64,000 bases of DNA. Source: Pandoraea sp. (GTDB lineage Bacteria > Pseudomonadota > Gammaproteobacteria > Burkholderiales > Burkholderiaceae). Positions 28,147 to 37,602 of the stretch are shown one piece after another; the first letter of the stretch is position 1; each line of letters begins with the position of its first letter. The translations under genes and the position numbers were made by a program. Location of the stretch: assembly GCF_004297875.1 (NCBI RefSeq), contig NZ_SCSK01000063.1, positions 1 through 64,000 on the forward strand. The letters are read 5' to 3'. Below the pieces are notes generated by a model. The model was not told where the DNA came from. It saw only the letters and a program-made list of their open reading frames with translations, and did no database searches.

Positions 28147-29143
28147 GATCCGGTTCCTTGAATGAATCGTTTTGCGCGTGATTGATCATTTGGTTCACGC
28201 GCAATGCATATTGGCCGTTGAAAACACCGTAGCCGCACTCCATGACCGGCACGCCGCCGACCTTGGCCGTCAGGGTTTCCGGCATCTCCATCGGAATCAC
28301 GTCGCCGGCGCGCATATTGACGATCTGCGCGAGCGTGACGTCGACTTCGGTCAGGTTCACCACCAGCTCGACCTCGGCGCTTTGCACCTGCTGCGAGAGC
28401 AGGCGCACCCAGCGCTTGTCGACTTCGAGCGCCTCGCCCTGCAACGGGCTGGAAAGGTGATCGCGCAGCGGCTCGATCATCGAATACGGCATGCAGATAT
28501 GCAGCTCGCCGCCGGTCGAGCCGAACTCGATGTCGAAGGTCGTCGTGACCACCACTTCGTTGGGCGTTGCCACGTTGGCGAATTGCGTGTGCATTTCGGC
28601 ACGCACGTATTCGAATTCAACGGGGTGCACCGGCCGCCACGACTCGCCGTAGCTGTCGAATACCAGTTGCAGCATCCGCTGGATGATGCGCTGTTCGGTC
28701 TGCGTGAAATCGCGCCCTTCGACGCGGGTATGGAAACGTCCGTCGCCGCCGAACAGATTGTCGACCACCAGGAAGATCAGGTTCGGGTCGAACACGAACA
28801 GCGCGGTGCCGCGCAGCGGCTTGATGTGGACCAGATTCAGGTTGGTCGGCACCGGCAGGTTGCGGATGAACTCGCTGTACTTCTGCACCCGCACCGGGCC
28901 GACCGAGATTTCGGAGCTGCGGCGCATGAAATTGAACAGCGCGATGCGCAGCAGGCGGGAGAAACGGTCGTTGATGATTTCCAGCGTGGGCATGCGCCCG
29001 CGCACGATGCGTTCCTGCGTCGCCAGGTTGTACGGGCGCACGCCCGACAGATCGATGGCCGCGGAGTTGTCCTCTGGCTCGCCGGTGACGCCCTTCAGAA
29101 GGGCGTCGACTTCTTCCTGCGAGAGAAACTCCTCGTGTGCCAT
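28139..29143 (-). CDS. fliM: flagellar motor switch protein FliM
   Basis: FliM binds CheY-P and sets rotation direction. The 334-residue protein begins with the CheY-binding peptide MAHEEFLSQEEVDALLKGV, has the middle CheC-like domain (LVHIKPLRGTALFVFDPNLI; FGGDGRFHTRVEGRDFT) and a C-terminal SpoA domain (NMRAGDVIPMEMPETLTAK). Length and layout equal those of enteric FliM. It starts eight bases after fliL. Confidence 0.97.
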   Translation of the reverse strand: MAHEEFLSQEEVDALLKGVTGEPEDNSAAIDLSGVRPYNLATQERIVRGRMPTLEIINDRFSRLLRIALFNFMRRSSEISVGPVRVQKYSEFIRNLPVPTNLNLVHIKPLRGTALFVFDPNLIFLVVDNLFGGDGRFHTRVEGRDFTQTEQRIIQRMLQLVFDSYGESWRPVHPVEFEYVRAEMHTQFANVATPNEVVVTTTFDIEFGSTGGELHICMPYSMIEPLRDHLSSPLQGEALEVDKRWVRLLSQQVQSAEVELVVNLTEVDVTLAQIVNMRAGDVIPMEMPETLTAKVGGVPVMECGYGVFNGQYALRVNQMINHAQNDSFKEPDHE

Positions 29144-29150
29144 GAGCGAC

Positions 29151-29624
29151 TCACTGAATCACGAAATCGGTGAACAGCACGTTGGTGACCTGCTGCGCAG
29201 GCAGCCCGGCGCCGAACGGCTGATCGACCAGCGTGCGGATCTCGCTGGCCAGCTTGTGCTTGTCGGCGATCGTGCCGAGGTCGCTGACCTGCTTGCTGGC
29301 CAGCAGCAGCAGGATGCGGCTGCGCACTTCCGGCATGTGTTCGACGATGCGCTGTTGGTTGGTGGTGTCGCTCACTTTCAGTGCCAGCCCGATATGCAGG
29401 TAACGGTCGCTGTCGGTATCCGCGAGATTGACCGTAAAGGGTTCCATCGAAACAAAAACCGGAGGTGCGGGCGGCTTCACTCGATGCGCATCGGACTTGT
29501 TCCGGTGCATCAGGTAGACCGCGGCGGCCGTGCCGGTCACGCTCATCAGTAGCAACACGATGCCAATCAGGAGCCAGGGACGCCGCTTGGCGGCGGCGGG
29601 TTGCGGGGTTGCGGGATTCGCCAT
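29151..29624 (-). CDS. fliL: flagellar basal body protein FliL
   Basis: FliL is a single-pass inner-membrane protein that surrounds the stator. The start at 29624 gives 157 residues: a short basic cytoplasmic part, a membrane helix (LLIGIVLLLMSVTGTAAAVYL), and a periplasmic stomatin-like domain with EPFTVNLADTDSDRYLHIGLAL and the end VTNVLFTDFVIQ. An upstream ATG at 29696 would add 24 residues not seen in the family, and AGGTAA precedes 29624. It opens the fliLMNOPQR segment, with a promoter-like element upstream. Confidence 0.94.
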   Translation of the reverse strand: MANPATPQPAAAKRRPWLLIGIVLLLMSVTGTAAAVYLMHRNKSDAHRVKPPAPPVFVSMEPFTVNLADTDSDRYLHIGLALKVSDTTNQQRIVEHMPEVRSRILLLLASKQVSDLGTIADKHKLASEIRTLVDQPFGAGLPAQQVTNVLFTDFVIQ

Positions 29625-29714
29625 CGTAGTTACCTGAATCTGGAGTGTATTGTCGGCCACGAATCGATCTTGCGATCGGCCGAATAGAAAGGACAAAGAC
29701 GTCCTACTCGTGTC

Positions 29715-29742
29715 TTAACGGCAAAAACCGATACAGACTTTA
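29715..29742 (-). promoter_or_regulatory. putative sigma-28-type promoter upstream of fliL
   Basis: On the minus strand TAAAGTCT, 12 bases, GCCGTTAA. The boxes match the sigma-28 consensus at 14 of 16 positions, but the spacer is one base longer than the usual 11. It lies in the 241-base fliK-fliL gap, about 90 bases before the fliL start. In enterics the fliL operon is also partly served by sigma-28, so a mixed middle/late control is plausible. Confidence 0.65.
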
Positions 29743-29865
29743 GGCGGACTTCCGCAAGTCGGGACAAGGCGTGGGAAGGGGCGGCGCCGCGCAGCGGGAC
29801 GGATCCCCCCGGGGGCCGCGGCGCGGCGAGGCGAGGCGACCGGCGGGCCGGCGGCCCGCCCGGCC

Positions 29866-31194
29866 TCAGGCGAAGGTGTCGACCAACCCTCGCGCGATGC
29901 GCGCGGCGGCCGTGGCGGCGCTCGCGCCCGCGAGCGAGCCGGGGCCGCCCACACTGGCCGGCCCGCTCTGGCGCGAGCCGTTTTGTCGCGCCTGGGCGTT
30001 GAATTGCTGGAATGCCTGCTGCTGCTGCGACGAATCGGCACTGACCATCGTGTTGCCCAGCGCGATACCGTTGTCGGCCAGCGACGCGCGCAACTGCGGC
30101 AAGGCCGCCTGCACGGCGTCGCGCACCGCCGCGTGGGCCGAGACGAACAGCGCCTGGGCCTGGTTGTCGGCCACGTTGAGCACCACATGCAGCGGCCCGA
30201 GATCGGGCGGATTCAACTGCAGCGCCGCGCTTTGCTGGTGCGCGCTGCTCAGCCACACCACCTGCTGGCTGAGCGCCTGGCCCCAGTGGGCGCTGTCGTC
30301 CAGGTGCGGGGTGAGCGTCATCATCAGTGGCGCGGCGGCCTGCAGCGGGACGGCGGGCTGGGCGGCGGCCGCAGTGTTGCTGCCGGCCTGGGCGGCCTGG
30401 ATTTGCGCGGCCGCCTGCGCGGTTTGTGTGGCCTGATTCGCCTGACTTGCCTGCACCGCTTGCGCGACCTGATTGAGCAACGCGTTTTGCGTCGCACCTT
30501 GCCCGTCGGCGCTCGCGCCGGCCTGCCGCGAGCCGCCTTGCGAAGCCGGCGCGGCCCCGCTCTTGCCGGATTTCGCGCCGGCTGGCTCGAGCATCTTGCC
30601 GCCTGCCGCGGCGGCGTCAAGCTGCGCGCCCGGCGCGGCGTCGCCCTGGGCCGCGCCGTTGGCGTCGGCGCCTTTGAGCAGCGCGGCGCCGACGGTCGCC
30701 GTCAAACGCTTGTCGGCGACATTGCCGCTGGTCGCGGAAATTGCTGTCTGAGTCGCGGCCGGCGTGCCTGCGCCAGCCGACGTCGAGGCGGCGTTGGAGG
30801 CGACGGCCTGCGCCGGCAGGTGAGCGGCCATGGCCGCCAGCGCGCAGGCCAGGGCGGCATCGGGCGTGCCCGGGGCCGGGGTGGCGTGGTGCGCGTCGTG
30901 CTGGCCAGTTTGATCGGTATCCTGAGCGGTTTTGCCGGTCGACCCGTCGGCGCCGTTGGCGCCACTCGACGAGGCGCTCGACGAGGCATGGGATGGCGGC
31001 GTGGACGAGGCGCCGGCCTGGTCGGCCGAGCCGTTGCCGGACGGCGCCGCGTTGACGGCTGGCTCGGCATTGACCTGCTGATCGAGCAGCGCGCCGAAAG
31101 TGCTGTCGGCGCTGCCGCTGGCCGAGCCGGCGCTGGCGCTCGCGCTGGCGGCCGCGCCGCCGCCAGCCTGGTTGACGGGCGAGACGTTCAACAT
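29866..31194 (-). CDS. fliK: flagellar hook-length control protein FliK
   Basis: FliK measures the hook and triggers the FlhB specificity switch. The 442-residue protein has a long low-complexity N-terminal part rich in Ala, Ser, Gly and Gln, a proline-poor middle, and the conserved C-terminal hook domain: ALSQQVVWLSSAHQQSAALQL, NPPDLGPLHVVLNV and VRDAVQAALPQLRASLADNG. It overlaps fliJ by 7 bases, which fixes its identity as the canonical fliK. A second FliK-like gene occurs at 37599. The 241 bases to fliL hold a promoter-like element. Confidence 0.95.
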   Translation of the reverse strand: MLNVSPVNQAGGGAAASASASAGSASGSADSTFGALLDQQVNAEPAVNAAPSGNGSADQAGASSTPPSHASSSASSSGANGADGSTGKTAQDTDQTGQHDAHHATPAPGTPDAALACALAAMAAHLPAQAVASNAASTSAGAGTPAATQTAISATSGNVADKRLTATVGAALLKGADANGAAQGDAAPGAQLDAAAAGGKMLEPAGAKSGKSGAAPASQGGSRQAGASADGQGATQNALLNQVAQAVQASQANQATQTAQAAAQIQAAQAGSNTAAAAQPAVPLQAAAPLMMTLTPHLDDSAHWGQALSQQVVWLSSAHQQSAALQLNPPDLGPLHVVLNVADNQAQALFVSAHAAVRDAVQAALPQLRASLADNGIALGNTMVSADSSQQQQAFQQFNAQARQNGSRQSGPASVGGPGSLAGASAATAAARIARGLVDTFA

Positions 31195-31658
31195 GCGCGT
31201 TCCTTCGTATCGTGCAGAGTTTGCCGCGACCGGCTCAGCTTGGCCGCGTATTCGTCGTTGTCTTTTTGCTCGCGCCTGGCCGTGCGCACGTTCTCACGAG
31301 CCTGCGCGCGGCTGGCCAGGGTTTCGAACGAATTCAGGCGTTGTTTGTGCTGTTGCCAGTCGTGCTGGGCCGCGGCGACTTTCTGCTCGGCCAGGACGAG
31401 CAAGTCGCGCTGGCGGCCGATCGCCACGTCGAGCGTGTCGATGAATTGCTGGAAATTGCGCCAGCCGGCGGCGGCCATGCCGTCTTGCGTGGCCGTCTGC
31501 AGCCGGTTGCGATATTCGTGCCGGTAGGCCACCAGGGCCTGCAGCTGCCGCTCGGCTTCGGCGCGCTGGGCCTGCTGGGCGCCGAGCTTGCGGGCGGCGT
31601 CGTCCAGATCGCGCTGCGCCAGTTCGGTCAGCAAATTCAGCGGTAGGTGCTCTGTCAT
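31188..31658 (-). CDS. fliJ: flagellar export chaperone FliJ
   Basis: FliJ is the coiled-coil stalk of the export ATPase, resembling the gamma subunit of ATP synthase. The 156-residue product is nearly all helical and charged, with long heptad-like stretches (LTELAQRDLDDAARKLGAQQ; LAEQKVAAAQHDWQQHKQRL). A GAGGAAA ribosome site precedes the ATG. It lies between fliI and fliK, and overlaps fliK by 7 bases. Sequence conservation of FliJ is low, so length, helical pattern and position carry the call. Confidence 0.93.
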   Translation of the reverse strand: MTEHLPLNLLTELAQRDLDDAARKLGAQQAQRAEAERQLQALVAYRHEYRNRLQTATQDGMAAAGWRNFQQFIDTLDVAIGRQRDLLVLAEQKVAAAQHDWQQHKQRLNSFETLASRAQARENVRTARREQKDNDEYAAKLSRSRQTLHDTKERAC

Positions 31659-31685
31659 CTCGTTTCCTCAAAAGGCGCCGGGCGT

Positions 31686-33317
31686 TCAGCTCAGCAGCGC
31701 GTGAAGCTGTGTCGCGCTGTCCTGGTAGCCGGCGCGCTCGCGCATGCCCTGCTGTAAAAAGGCCTCGAGCTGCGGGTATAGCGCGATGGCCTGGTCGAGC
31801 TGCGCATCGCGCCCGGCCGCGTAGGCGCCCACGCTGATCAGGTCGCGGTTGCGCTGGTAGCGCGAGAGCATCTGCTTGAAGCGGCGCACGTCGTCGAATT
31901 GCCGATCGTCGACCAGCGCGACCATGGCGCGGCTGATCGATGCTTCGATGTCGATGGCCGGGTAGTGTCCGGCCTCGGCCAGATCGCGCGAGAGCACGAT
32001 GTGGCCGTCGAGGATGGCCCGCGCGGCATCGGCGATCGGATCCTGCTGGTCGTCGCCCTCGGTCAGCACGGTATAGAACGCGGTGATCGAGCCGCCGCCC
32101 TGGGTGCCGTTGCCGGCGCGCTCGACCAATGCGGGCAGCTTGGCGAACACCGACGGCGGATAGCCCTTGGTGGCCGGCGGCTCGCCGATGGCCAGCGCGA
32201 TTTCGCGCTGGGCCATGGCGTAGCGCGTGAGCGAATCCATGATCAGCAGCACGTCCTTGCCCTGGTCGCGAAAATGTTCGGCCAGCGTGGTCGCGTAGGC
32301 CGCACCCTGCATGCGCACCAGCGGCGAGACGTCGGCCGGCGCGGCCACCACCACGGCGCGCGCCAGGCCTTCGGCACCCAGGATGTTCTCGATGAAGTCC
32401 TTGACTTCGCGGCCGCGCTCGCCGATCAGCCCGACCACGATCACGTCGGCGCTGGTGTAGCGCGCCATCATGCCGAGCAGCACGCTCTTGCCCACGCCGC
32501 TGCCGGCGAACAGGCCCATGCGCTGTCCACGCCCGACGGTGAGCAGCGCGTTGATGGCGCGCACCCCGACGTCCAGCGGGGTGTCGATCGGCGCGCGGCT
32601 CAGGGGGTTGATCGGCGCCGTGCTCAGCGAGGCGCTGTCGGCGTGGCCCAGCGGGCCGAGGTCGTCGAGCGGGCGGCCGGCGCCGTCGACCACGCGCCCG
32701 AGCAGCGCGTCGCCCACCGGCAGGCGCTTGCCGCCGGTAGCCGGCGCGGCCGGCGCGCCGGCCTCGGGTTCGAGCGGGAATACGCGGGCGCCGGGCAACA
32801 GGCCGGCAGCCTCGGTTTGCGGCATCAGGAAAAGGCGCTCGCCGGCGAAGCCCACCACCTCGGCTTCGGCCGTGGCCGGATCGCGTTGCGCGTCATGCAC
32901 CGGCAATTCGATCAGGCACCCGCTGCCGACCGGCAGCCGCAGGCCGACGGCTTCGAGCACCAGCCCGGCGGCACGCGTCAGGCGCCCGCATGTGCGCAAC
33001 GGCTCACAGGCCCGCAGGCGCGGCACGGCGGCCTGGATCTGGTTGCGCCAGCGCAGCAAGTGGGCGTCGCGCAGGTCGTGGCGCGGATTCGAGGCGTGCC
33101 CGTCCGGTTCCGCGACGGCGGGTGGCGCGGCGGCCGGCGCCTCGTCCCACAGGCGAACGTGCGGCCGGGGCTGGCCGTCGGTGCCCGGCTCGGGCATTGG
33201 GCGGAGCGTATCGGATGCGCCGTCGGAGTCATCCGCGCCGTGCGTGTCTGGCGCGACGGCGAGGGGGGCGCGGCGATGAACGTCGGCGACCACCGGGATC
33301 GGATCGAGATTCACCAT
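31686..33317 (-). CDS. fliI: flagellum-specific export ATPase FliI
   Basis: FliI is the hexameric ATPase of the export apparatus. From the start at 33317, which overlaps the fliH stop by 7 bases, the protein has 543 residues, about 85 more than enteric FliI. The surplus is an acidic, Pro/Ala-rich N-terminal extension; the recognisable fold begins near residue 87 ([13 protein letters not shown]). The Walker [12 protein letters not shown] has its lysine at residue 277. Walker B is [20 protein letters not shown], and [20 protein letters not shown] is the classic FliI segment. Confidence 0.96.
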   Translation of the reverse strand: MVNLDPIPVVADVHRRAPLAVAPDTHGADDSDGASDTLRPMPEPGTDGQPRPHVRLWDEAPAAAPPAVAEPDGHASNPRHDLRDAHLLRWRNQIQAAVPRLRACEPLRTCGRLTRAAGLVLEAVGLRLPVGSGCLIELPVHDAQRDPATAEAEVVGFAGERLFLMPQTEAAGLLPGARVFPLEPEAGAPAAPATGGKRLPVGDALLGRVVDGAGRPLDDLGPLGHADSASLSTAPINPLSRAPIDTPLDVGVRAINALLTVGRGQRMGLFAGSGVGKSVLLGMMARYTSADVIVVGLIGERGREVKDFIENILGAEGLARAVVVAAPADVSPLVRMQGAAYATTLAEHFRDQGKDVLLIMDSLTRYAMAQREIALAIGEPPATKGYPPSVFAKLPALVERAGNGTQGGGSITAFYTVLTEGDDQQDPIADAARAILDGHIVLSRDLAEAGHYPAIDIEASISRAMVALVDDRQFDDVRRFKQMLSRYQRNRDLISVGAYAAGRDAQLDQAIALYPQLEAFLQQGMRERAGYQDSATQLHALLS

Positions 33318-33943
33318 GTCTGCAGCTTCCCGAGGGCCGCCGCGACCCGTGCCCAACGGGTCGGCAGGCTGGCGTCGATTTCGCCGCTGGCCGATTGGGC
33401 GCGGCAGCCGCCGCGCGCGATCGTCGGATCGGCACGCACGGTCCAGCCGCCGGCTTGCAGCTCGTCCTGCAGATGTGCCTGCACCAGCCCGATATCTTCC
33501 GGGTTGAGCAGCAGGCGTGGGGTGTCGCCGATGGTCTCGCTGGCCAGCACTTCGCGCACCGCCGGCAAGAGCGCTTCCGGGCGCACCGCGAGGGTTTGCC
33601 GCAGCGCCTGGTGGGCGATGTCGAGCGCCAGGCTGACCAGCGTGTCGGCGATTTCACGGTCGAGCGCGCCCAGCGCGTCGGTGAAGGCGCCCGCCAGCGT
33701 GCGCAGGTGTTCGGCCTGGGCTTGTACTTGCGCCTGCCCGGCAGCGGTGCCCGCCTCGAGGCCGGCCTGGTAGCCGGCCTGATAGCCCGCGGCGTGCCCC
33801 TCGTTGCGCGCGGCTTCGCGCCGTTGCGCGAGGTCGGCCGCCGCGGCCGGATCTTCGCGAACCACCGGCGCGGCGTCGAACGAAGCCATTTCCCAGCGCT
33901 GGTAGGCGCTCAGGCGCTCCTTGGGGATGACGCTGGAGCTCAT
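33311..33943 (-). CDS. fliH: flagellar assembly protein FliH
   Basis: FliH is the stator-like partner that regulates FliI and ties it to the C ring. The 210-residue protein has a short N-terminal segment ([15 protein letters not shown]), then the GxxxG-rich helix [20 protein letters not shown] that is characteristic of FliH, and a C-terminal ATP-synthase-delta-like domain ([20 protein letters not shown]). It ends inside the fliI start. The N-terminal tryptophan-containing peptide fits the known FlhA/FliN-docking site. Confidence 0.95.
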   Translation of the reverse strand: MSSSVIPKERLSAYQRWEMASFDAAPVVREDPAAAADLAQRREAARNEGHAAGYQAGYQAGLEAGTAAGQAQVQAQAEHLRTLAGAFTDALGALDREIADTLVSLALDIAHQALRQTLAVRPEALLPAVREVLASETIGDTPRLLLNPEDIGLVQAHLQDELQAGGWTVRADPTIARGGCRAQSASGEIDASLPTRWARVAAALGKLQTW

Positions 33944-33994
33944 TGGCGGCCCCCCTTTACTCGGGCGGCGTCATCGCCGGTCGTGCCGGATGCG

Positions 33995-34990
33995 TCACAC
34001 ATAAGCGTCGTCTCCCCGGCCGCCGATCACGATTTCGCCGGTGTCCGACAGGCGGCGCGCGGTCTGCAGGATCTTCTTCTGTTCCGCTTCGACCTCCGAG
34101 ACGCGCACCGGGCCGCGCGATTCGAGGTCGTCGCGCAACAATTCGGCCGCGCGTTGCGACATGTTCTTGAGGAATTTTTCGCGCAATTCGGGCGGCGCGC
34201 CCTTGAGGGCGATGATCAGCGATTCGGACTCGACTTCCTTGAGCAGCACCTGGATGCCGCGATCCTCGACGTCGAGCAGGTTCTCGAAGACGAACATTTC
34301 GTCGACGATCTTTTGCGCGAGATCGGCATCGTAGGTGCGCACGCTCTCGATCACGGTTTCTTCCTGGGTGCCGCTCATGTAGTTGAGAATCTCGGCGGCG
34401 GTGCGGATGCCGCCCATCGGGCTGCGGCGCAGGTTTTCGCTGCCCGACAGGAGCTTGGTCAGGACGTCGTTCAGTTCACGCAGCGCTGCTGGCTGGATGC
34501 CGTCGAGCGTGGCAATGCGCAGCACCACGTCGTTGCGCAGGCGCTCGGTGAACAGGCCCAGGATTTCGGAAGCCTGGTCGCGGTCCAGATGGACCAGGAT
34601 GGTGGCGATGATCTGCGGGTGCTCGTGGCGGATCAATTCCGCCACCGCGCTCGAGTCCATCCATTTCAGGCCTTCGATGCCGCTGGTGTTGCCGCCTTGC
34701 AGGATGCGTTCGATCAGGCCGGCCGCCTTGTCGTTGCCGAGCGCCTTGGTCAGCACGGTGCGGATGTACTCGGTGGAGTCGAGATTGAGCGCGGAGTGCT
34801 GCTCGACCTCCATCGAGAAATCTTCCAGCACCGCGAGGATCTGCTCGCGCGAGACCTGCTTGAGCGAGGCCATTGCCGCGCCGAGCTTTTGCACCTCGCG
34901 CGGCGCCAGGTATTTGAAGACCTCGGCGGCCTCATCCTCGCCCAGCGCCATCAGCAGGATGGCGCTGCGTTGTAGTCCGTCAGCGCTCAT
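33995..34990 (-). CDS. fliG: flagellar motor switch protein FliG
   Basis: FliG joins the MS ring to the C ring and contacts the stator. The 331-residue protein (E. coli also 331) has FliGN (GLQRSAILLMALGEDEAAEVFKYL), the armadillo-like middle with ALRELNDVLTKLL, and the charged motor domain (NMSQRAAELLRDDLESRGPVRV). EHPQIIATILVHLD is the conserved EHPQ motif. It overlaps the end of fliF by 11 bases, as expected for proteins that assemble together. Confidence 0.97.
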   Translation of the reverse strand: MSADGLQRSAILLMALGEDEAAEVFKYLAPREVQKLGAAMASLKQVSREQILAVLEDFSMEVEQHSALNLDSTEYIRTVLTKALGNDKAAGLIERILQGGNTSGIEGLKWMDSSAVAELIRHEHPQIIATILVHLDRDQASEILGLFTERLRNDVVLRIATLDGIQPAALRELNDVLTKLLSGSENLRRSPMGGIRTAAEILNYMSGTQEETVIESVRTYDADLAQKIVDEMFVFENLLDVEDRGIQVLLKEVESESLIIALKGAPPELREKFLKNMSQRAAELLRDDLESRGPVRVSEVEAEQKKILQTARRLSDTGEIVIGGRGDDAYV

Positions 34991-36641
34991 CGCCGCTCAC
35001 CCATGATTTGACCACGGTCGCCATGACCTTGGGGTCCTGCCGCGCCACCTGGCGCGCGAATTCCAGATTGCGCTCGTAATCGCCCGCCTCGGGCCCGGCC
35101 CGCTTGACTTCGGTCGTCTCGGCCGCCGCGACGGCTTGCGGCTCGGGTGCCGGCGGAGCCGCAAGCAGGCGACGCAGGGCCGGCCGCAGCACGCCGAACC
35201 ACAGGTACAGGCCGACCAGAATCACGAGCGCGTATTTGCCGATGTATTTGGCCAGTTCGATATTGCGCGAGCGTTGCCACCAGGGTTCGGTGTCGGCCGG
35301 CGTCTTGTCGAGCTCGAACGGACTGTTGACGACATTGACGGTGTCGCCGCGCGTGCCGCTGAAACCGATCGCGTCCTTGACCAGGCCCTGGATCTGCTGC
35401 AACTGCGCGGCCGTGAGCGGCACCAGCGCCGGCTTGCCGGCGGCATTGAGGCCGGGGCGATAGTTCACCACCACCGCGGCCGAGATCCGCTTGATGCCGC
35501 CGCTGGCTTCCTGGGTGTGGCGAATCGTGCGATCGACCTGGTAGTTGATGGTGGCGTCCTTGCGATCGCTGCGCGGACCCTGTGGCGCCTGCGCGGCACT
35601 GGCGCCAGCCGGCGGCTGGCCCGCGTTGGCCTGGCGCTGCGACTGGGCCGCCGCGACGTTGTTGGCCGGCGACGCGGTCGGCGTGGCCGGCGGCTGGTTC
35701 GACAACGCGCCGGGCACGCCGCCCTCGGACTGGCCGCCGATTTGTTTGGATTCGCTGGTTTGCTGGCTGAGGACCGCCTGATCGCCCTGATTCGGCTTAT
35801 AGGTCTCGGCAGTCTGTTCGACGCGGGAAAAATCGATATCGGCCGAGACTTGCGCATGCACGTTGCCCTGGCCGACCAGCGGCGTGAGGATGGCCTCGAT
35901 GCGGCGCTGGTAAGACTGCTCGAGCGTATGCACGTATTTGAGCTGATTGGCGTCCAGGCCGAGCGCGTTGCTCGCCGGCGCCGAGAGCAGGTTGCCGTTC
36001 TGGTCGAGCACGGTGACGTTGCTCGCGGGCATGTCGGGCACGCTGCTGGCGACCATGTGGACGATCGCGTTGACCTGGCCGTCGTCGAGCACGCGGCCCG
36101 GATACAGCGTGAGCATGACGGAGGCGCTCGGCTTTTGCTGATCGCGCACGAATACCGATGGTTTGGGGATGGCCAGCAGCACGCGCGCGCTTTGCACCGC
36201 CGAAACGGCTTCGGCGGTGCGTGCCAGCTCGCCCTCCAGGGCGCGCTGGTAATTGACCTGCTCGGCAAACTGGCTGATGCCGAACGGTTGGTGGTCCATC
36301 AGTTCGAAGCCGACCGAGCCGCCCTTGGGCAGTCCCTGCGTGGCCAGCCGCAGGCGAGCCTCGTGCACCTGATCGGACGGCACCAGGATTGCGCCGCCGT
36401 GCTCGGCGAACTTGTACGGCACGTTCATTTGCTGCAGCGCATTGATGATCGCGCCGCCGTCGCGGTCCGACAGGTTGCTGTACAGCACCTGGTAGTCGGG
36501 GGCGCGCGCCCACAGGAGCAATGCCACGAAAACAGCCACCAGGGCGGCCACGCCGAGCATCAGCGGCAAGCGCTCCCGGGCGCGCAGTTGCACCAGGAAT
36601 GGCAGCTTGTCGGCCGGCACCACCGGCGTGGTCGTGCTCAT
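34980..36641 (-). CDS. fliF: flagellar MS-ring protein FliF
   Basis: FliF is the base of the flagellum in the inner membrane. The start at 36641 gives 553 residues (E. coli 552). A first membrane helix lies around residues 27-45, then the ring-building domains with YQVLYSNLSDRDGGAIINAL, the ALEGELARTAE segment, a Pro/Gln/Ala-rich loop, a second helix near YIGKYALVILVGLYLWFGVL, and a cytoplasmic tail DYERNLEFARQVARQDPKV that binds FliG. A longer open frame upstream is not conserved. It starts the leftward fliF-to-fliR run. Confidence 0.97.
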   Translation of the reverse strand: MSTTTPVVPADKLPFLVQLRARERLPLMLGVAALVAVFVALLLWARAPDYQVLYSNLSDRDGGAIINALQQMNVPYKFAEHGGAILVPSDQVHEARLRLATQGLPKGGSVGFELMDHQPFGISQFAEQVNYQRALEGELARTAEAVSAVQSARVLLAIPKPSVFVRDQQKPSASVMLTLYPGRVLDDGQVNAIVHMVASSVPDMPASNVTVLDQNGNLLSAPASNALGLDANQLKYVHTLEQSYQRRIEAILTPLVGQGNVHAQVSADIDFSRVEQTAETYKPNQGDQAVLSQQTSESKQIGGQSEGGVPGALSNQPPATPTASPANNVAAAQSQRQANAGQPPAGASAAQAPQGPRSDRKDATINYQVDRTIRHTQEASGGIKRISAAVVVNYRPGLNAAGKPALVPLTAAQLQQIQGLVKDAIGFSGTRGDTVNVVNSPFELDKTPADTEPWWQRSRNIELAKYIGKYALVILVGLYLWFGVLRPALRRLLAAPPAPEPQAVAAAETTEVKRAGPEAGDYERNLEFARQVARQDPKVMATVVKSWVSGDER

Positions 36642-36913
36642 GCGAACTCTCGCGAGCGCGGGGGCCGCCGCATGACGGTGAAAACTGCGACTGGCATGGT
36701 GTCGAACTCTCCAAAAAACGCAAATTCCGGCCCAGGCGCGCACGGACCGGATTGTGCCGATTATTGGCCAGGGCAAGCCATTCCAATTGCTTGAAAAGCG
36801 GGGCCTTTTCCCGTTACTTGCACCGCTGGGGCCGGGCGGGCCGGTGCTAAGCTGCGTTTTGTCTGGAAATGGGCCTGATGGGCCCGGGTAAAACGGGCTT
36901 CCCGGAGAAAAGC

Positions 36914-37249
36914 ATGGCGATTTCAGGTATTGAATCGATGTTGCAGCAATTGCGTGCGCTGGCGACCGGTGCGGCGGATCCGGCTGCCTCGGCCAACTCT
37001 GCCGCGCCTGCCGGCGGCGCCGCGCCCGGCGGCTTTGCGTCGGCGCTGCAGGCGTCGCTGCGCGACGTCAGCGCAGCCCAGAACCACGCCAACCAGGAAG
37101 CGCAGGCGTTCGAGCTCGGCGTGCCGGGCGTCGGGCTCAACGACGTCATGATCGACATGCAGAAGGCCAATATCGGCTTTCAGATGAGCCTGCAGGTGCG
37201 CAACAAACTGGTGTCTGCCTACACCACCATCAGCAATATGCCGGTGTGA
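36914..37249 (+). CDS. fliE: flagellar hook-basal body adaptor protein FliE
   Basis: FliE connects the MS ring to the rod and is the first exported component. The start at 36914 gives 111 residues (103 in E. coli), with GGAGAAAAGC just upstream. The C-terminal part LNDVMIDMQKANIGFQMSLQ and VRNKLVSAYTTISNMPV is the conserved rod-like helix. It is read divergently from fliF across 272 bases, a common arrangement, and converges on the FlhB-like gene five bases beyond its stop. I see no confident promoter motif in the fliF-fliE gap. Confidence 0.96.
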   Translation: MAISGIESMLQQLRALATGAADPAASANSAAPAGGAAPGGFASALQASLRDVSAAQNHANQEAQAFELGVPGVGLNDVMIDMQKANIGFQMSLQVRNKLVSAYTTISNMPV

Positions 37250-37254
37250 GCGCC

Positions 37255-37602
37255 TCAGGCACGCTGCCCGCGTCCGGTGGGGCGCCGCAACGGCGGCGCC
37301 AGCGGCTTCGGCATGGGCGGCGGCGGCCGGGCGGTCTTGCCGGCCTCCAGCCGGTACAGCCAGGCGAGCAACTCCGCCACCGCCTGGTACAACTGCGGCG
37401 GGATGCGGGCGTCGAGGTCGACCTGCATCAGCAGGCCCACCAGTTCGGGCGACTCATGCACGTACAGGCCGTGCTCGCGGGCCGTGCGTACGATGGTGTC
37501 GGCCAGCAGCCCGTACCCCTTGGCGACCACCCGCGGCGCTTTCTCCTTGCTGGTGTAACTCAGCGCAATGGCGCTGCGCCGACGCTCCTCGTGCTCGCTC
37601 AT
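37255..37602 (-). CDS. FlhB C-terminal-domain homologue (FhlB/EscU-YscU-HrcU family)
   Basis: A 115-residue stand-alone version of the FlhB cytoplasmic domain. Its segments SYTSKEKAPRVVAKGYGLLAD and PPQLYQAVAELLAWLYRLEAG align with AVALQYVDDTMRAPRVVAKG and ATLYNAVAEVLAWVYRLRR of the full-length FlhB at 6403. There are no membrane segments and no NPTH; the protein starts about where the FlhB fragment begins after self-cleavage. It overlaps the FliK-like gene by 4 bases. In Salmonella a similar small protein (FhlB-type) can partly replace the FlhB C-fragment. The role here is inferred. Confidence 0.88.
   Translation of the reverse strand: MSEHEERRRSAIALSYTSKEKAPRVVAKGYGLLADTIVRTAREHGLYVHESPELVGLLMQVDLDARIPPQLYQAVAELLAWLYRLEAGKTARPPPPMPKPLAPPLRRPTGRGQRA

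Noticed and set aside
37255..37602. Calling the small FlhB-like gene a truncated pseudogene of flhB
   Set aside because: It begins exactly at a functional boundary of FlhB, has its own start and coupled neighbour, and keeps the conserved core; this is a known stand-alone family.
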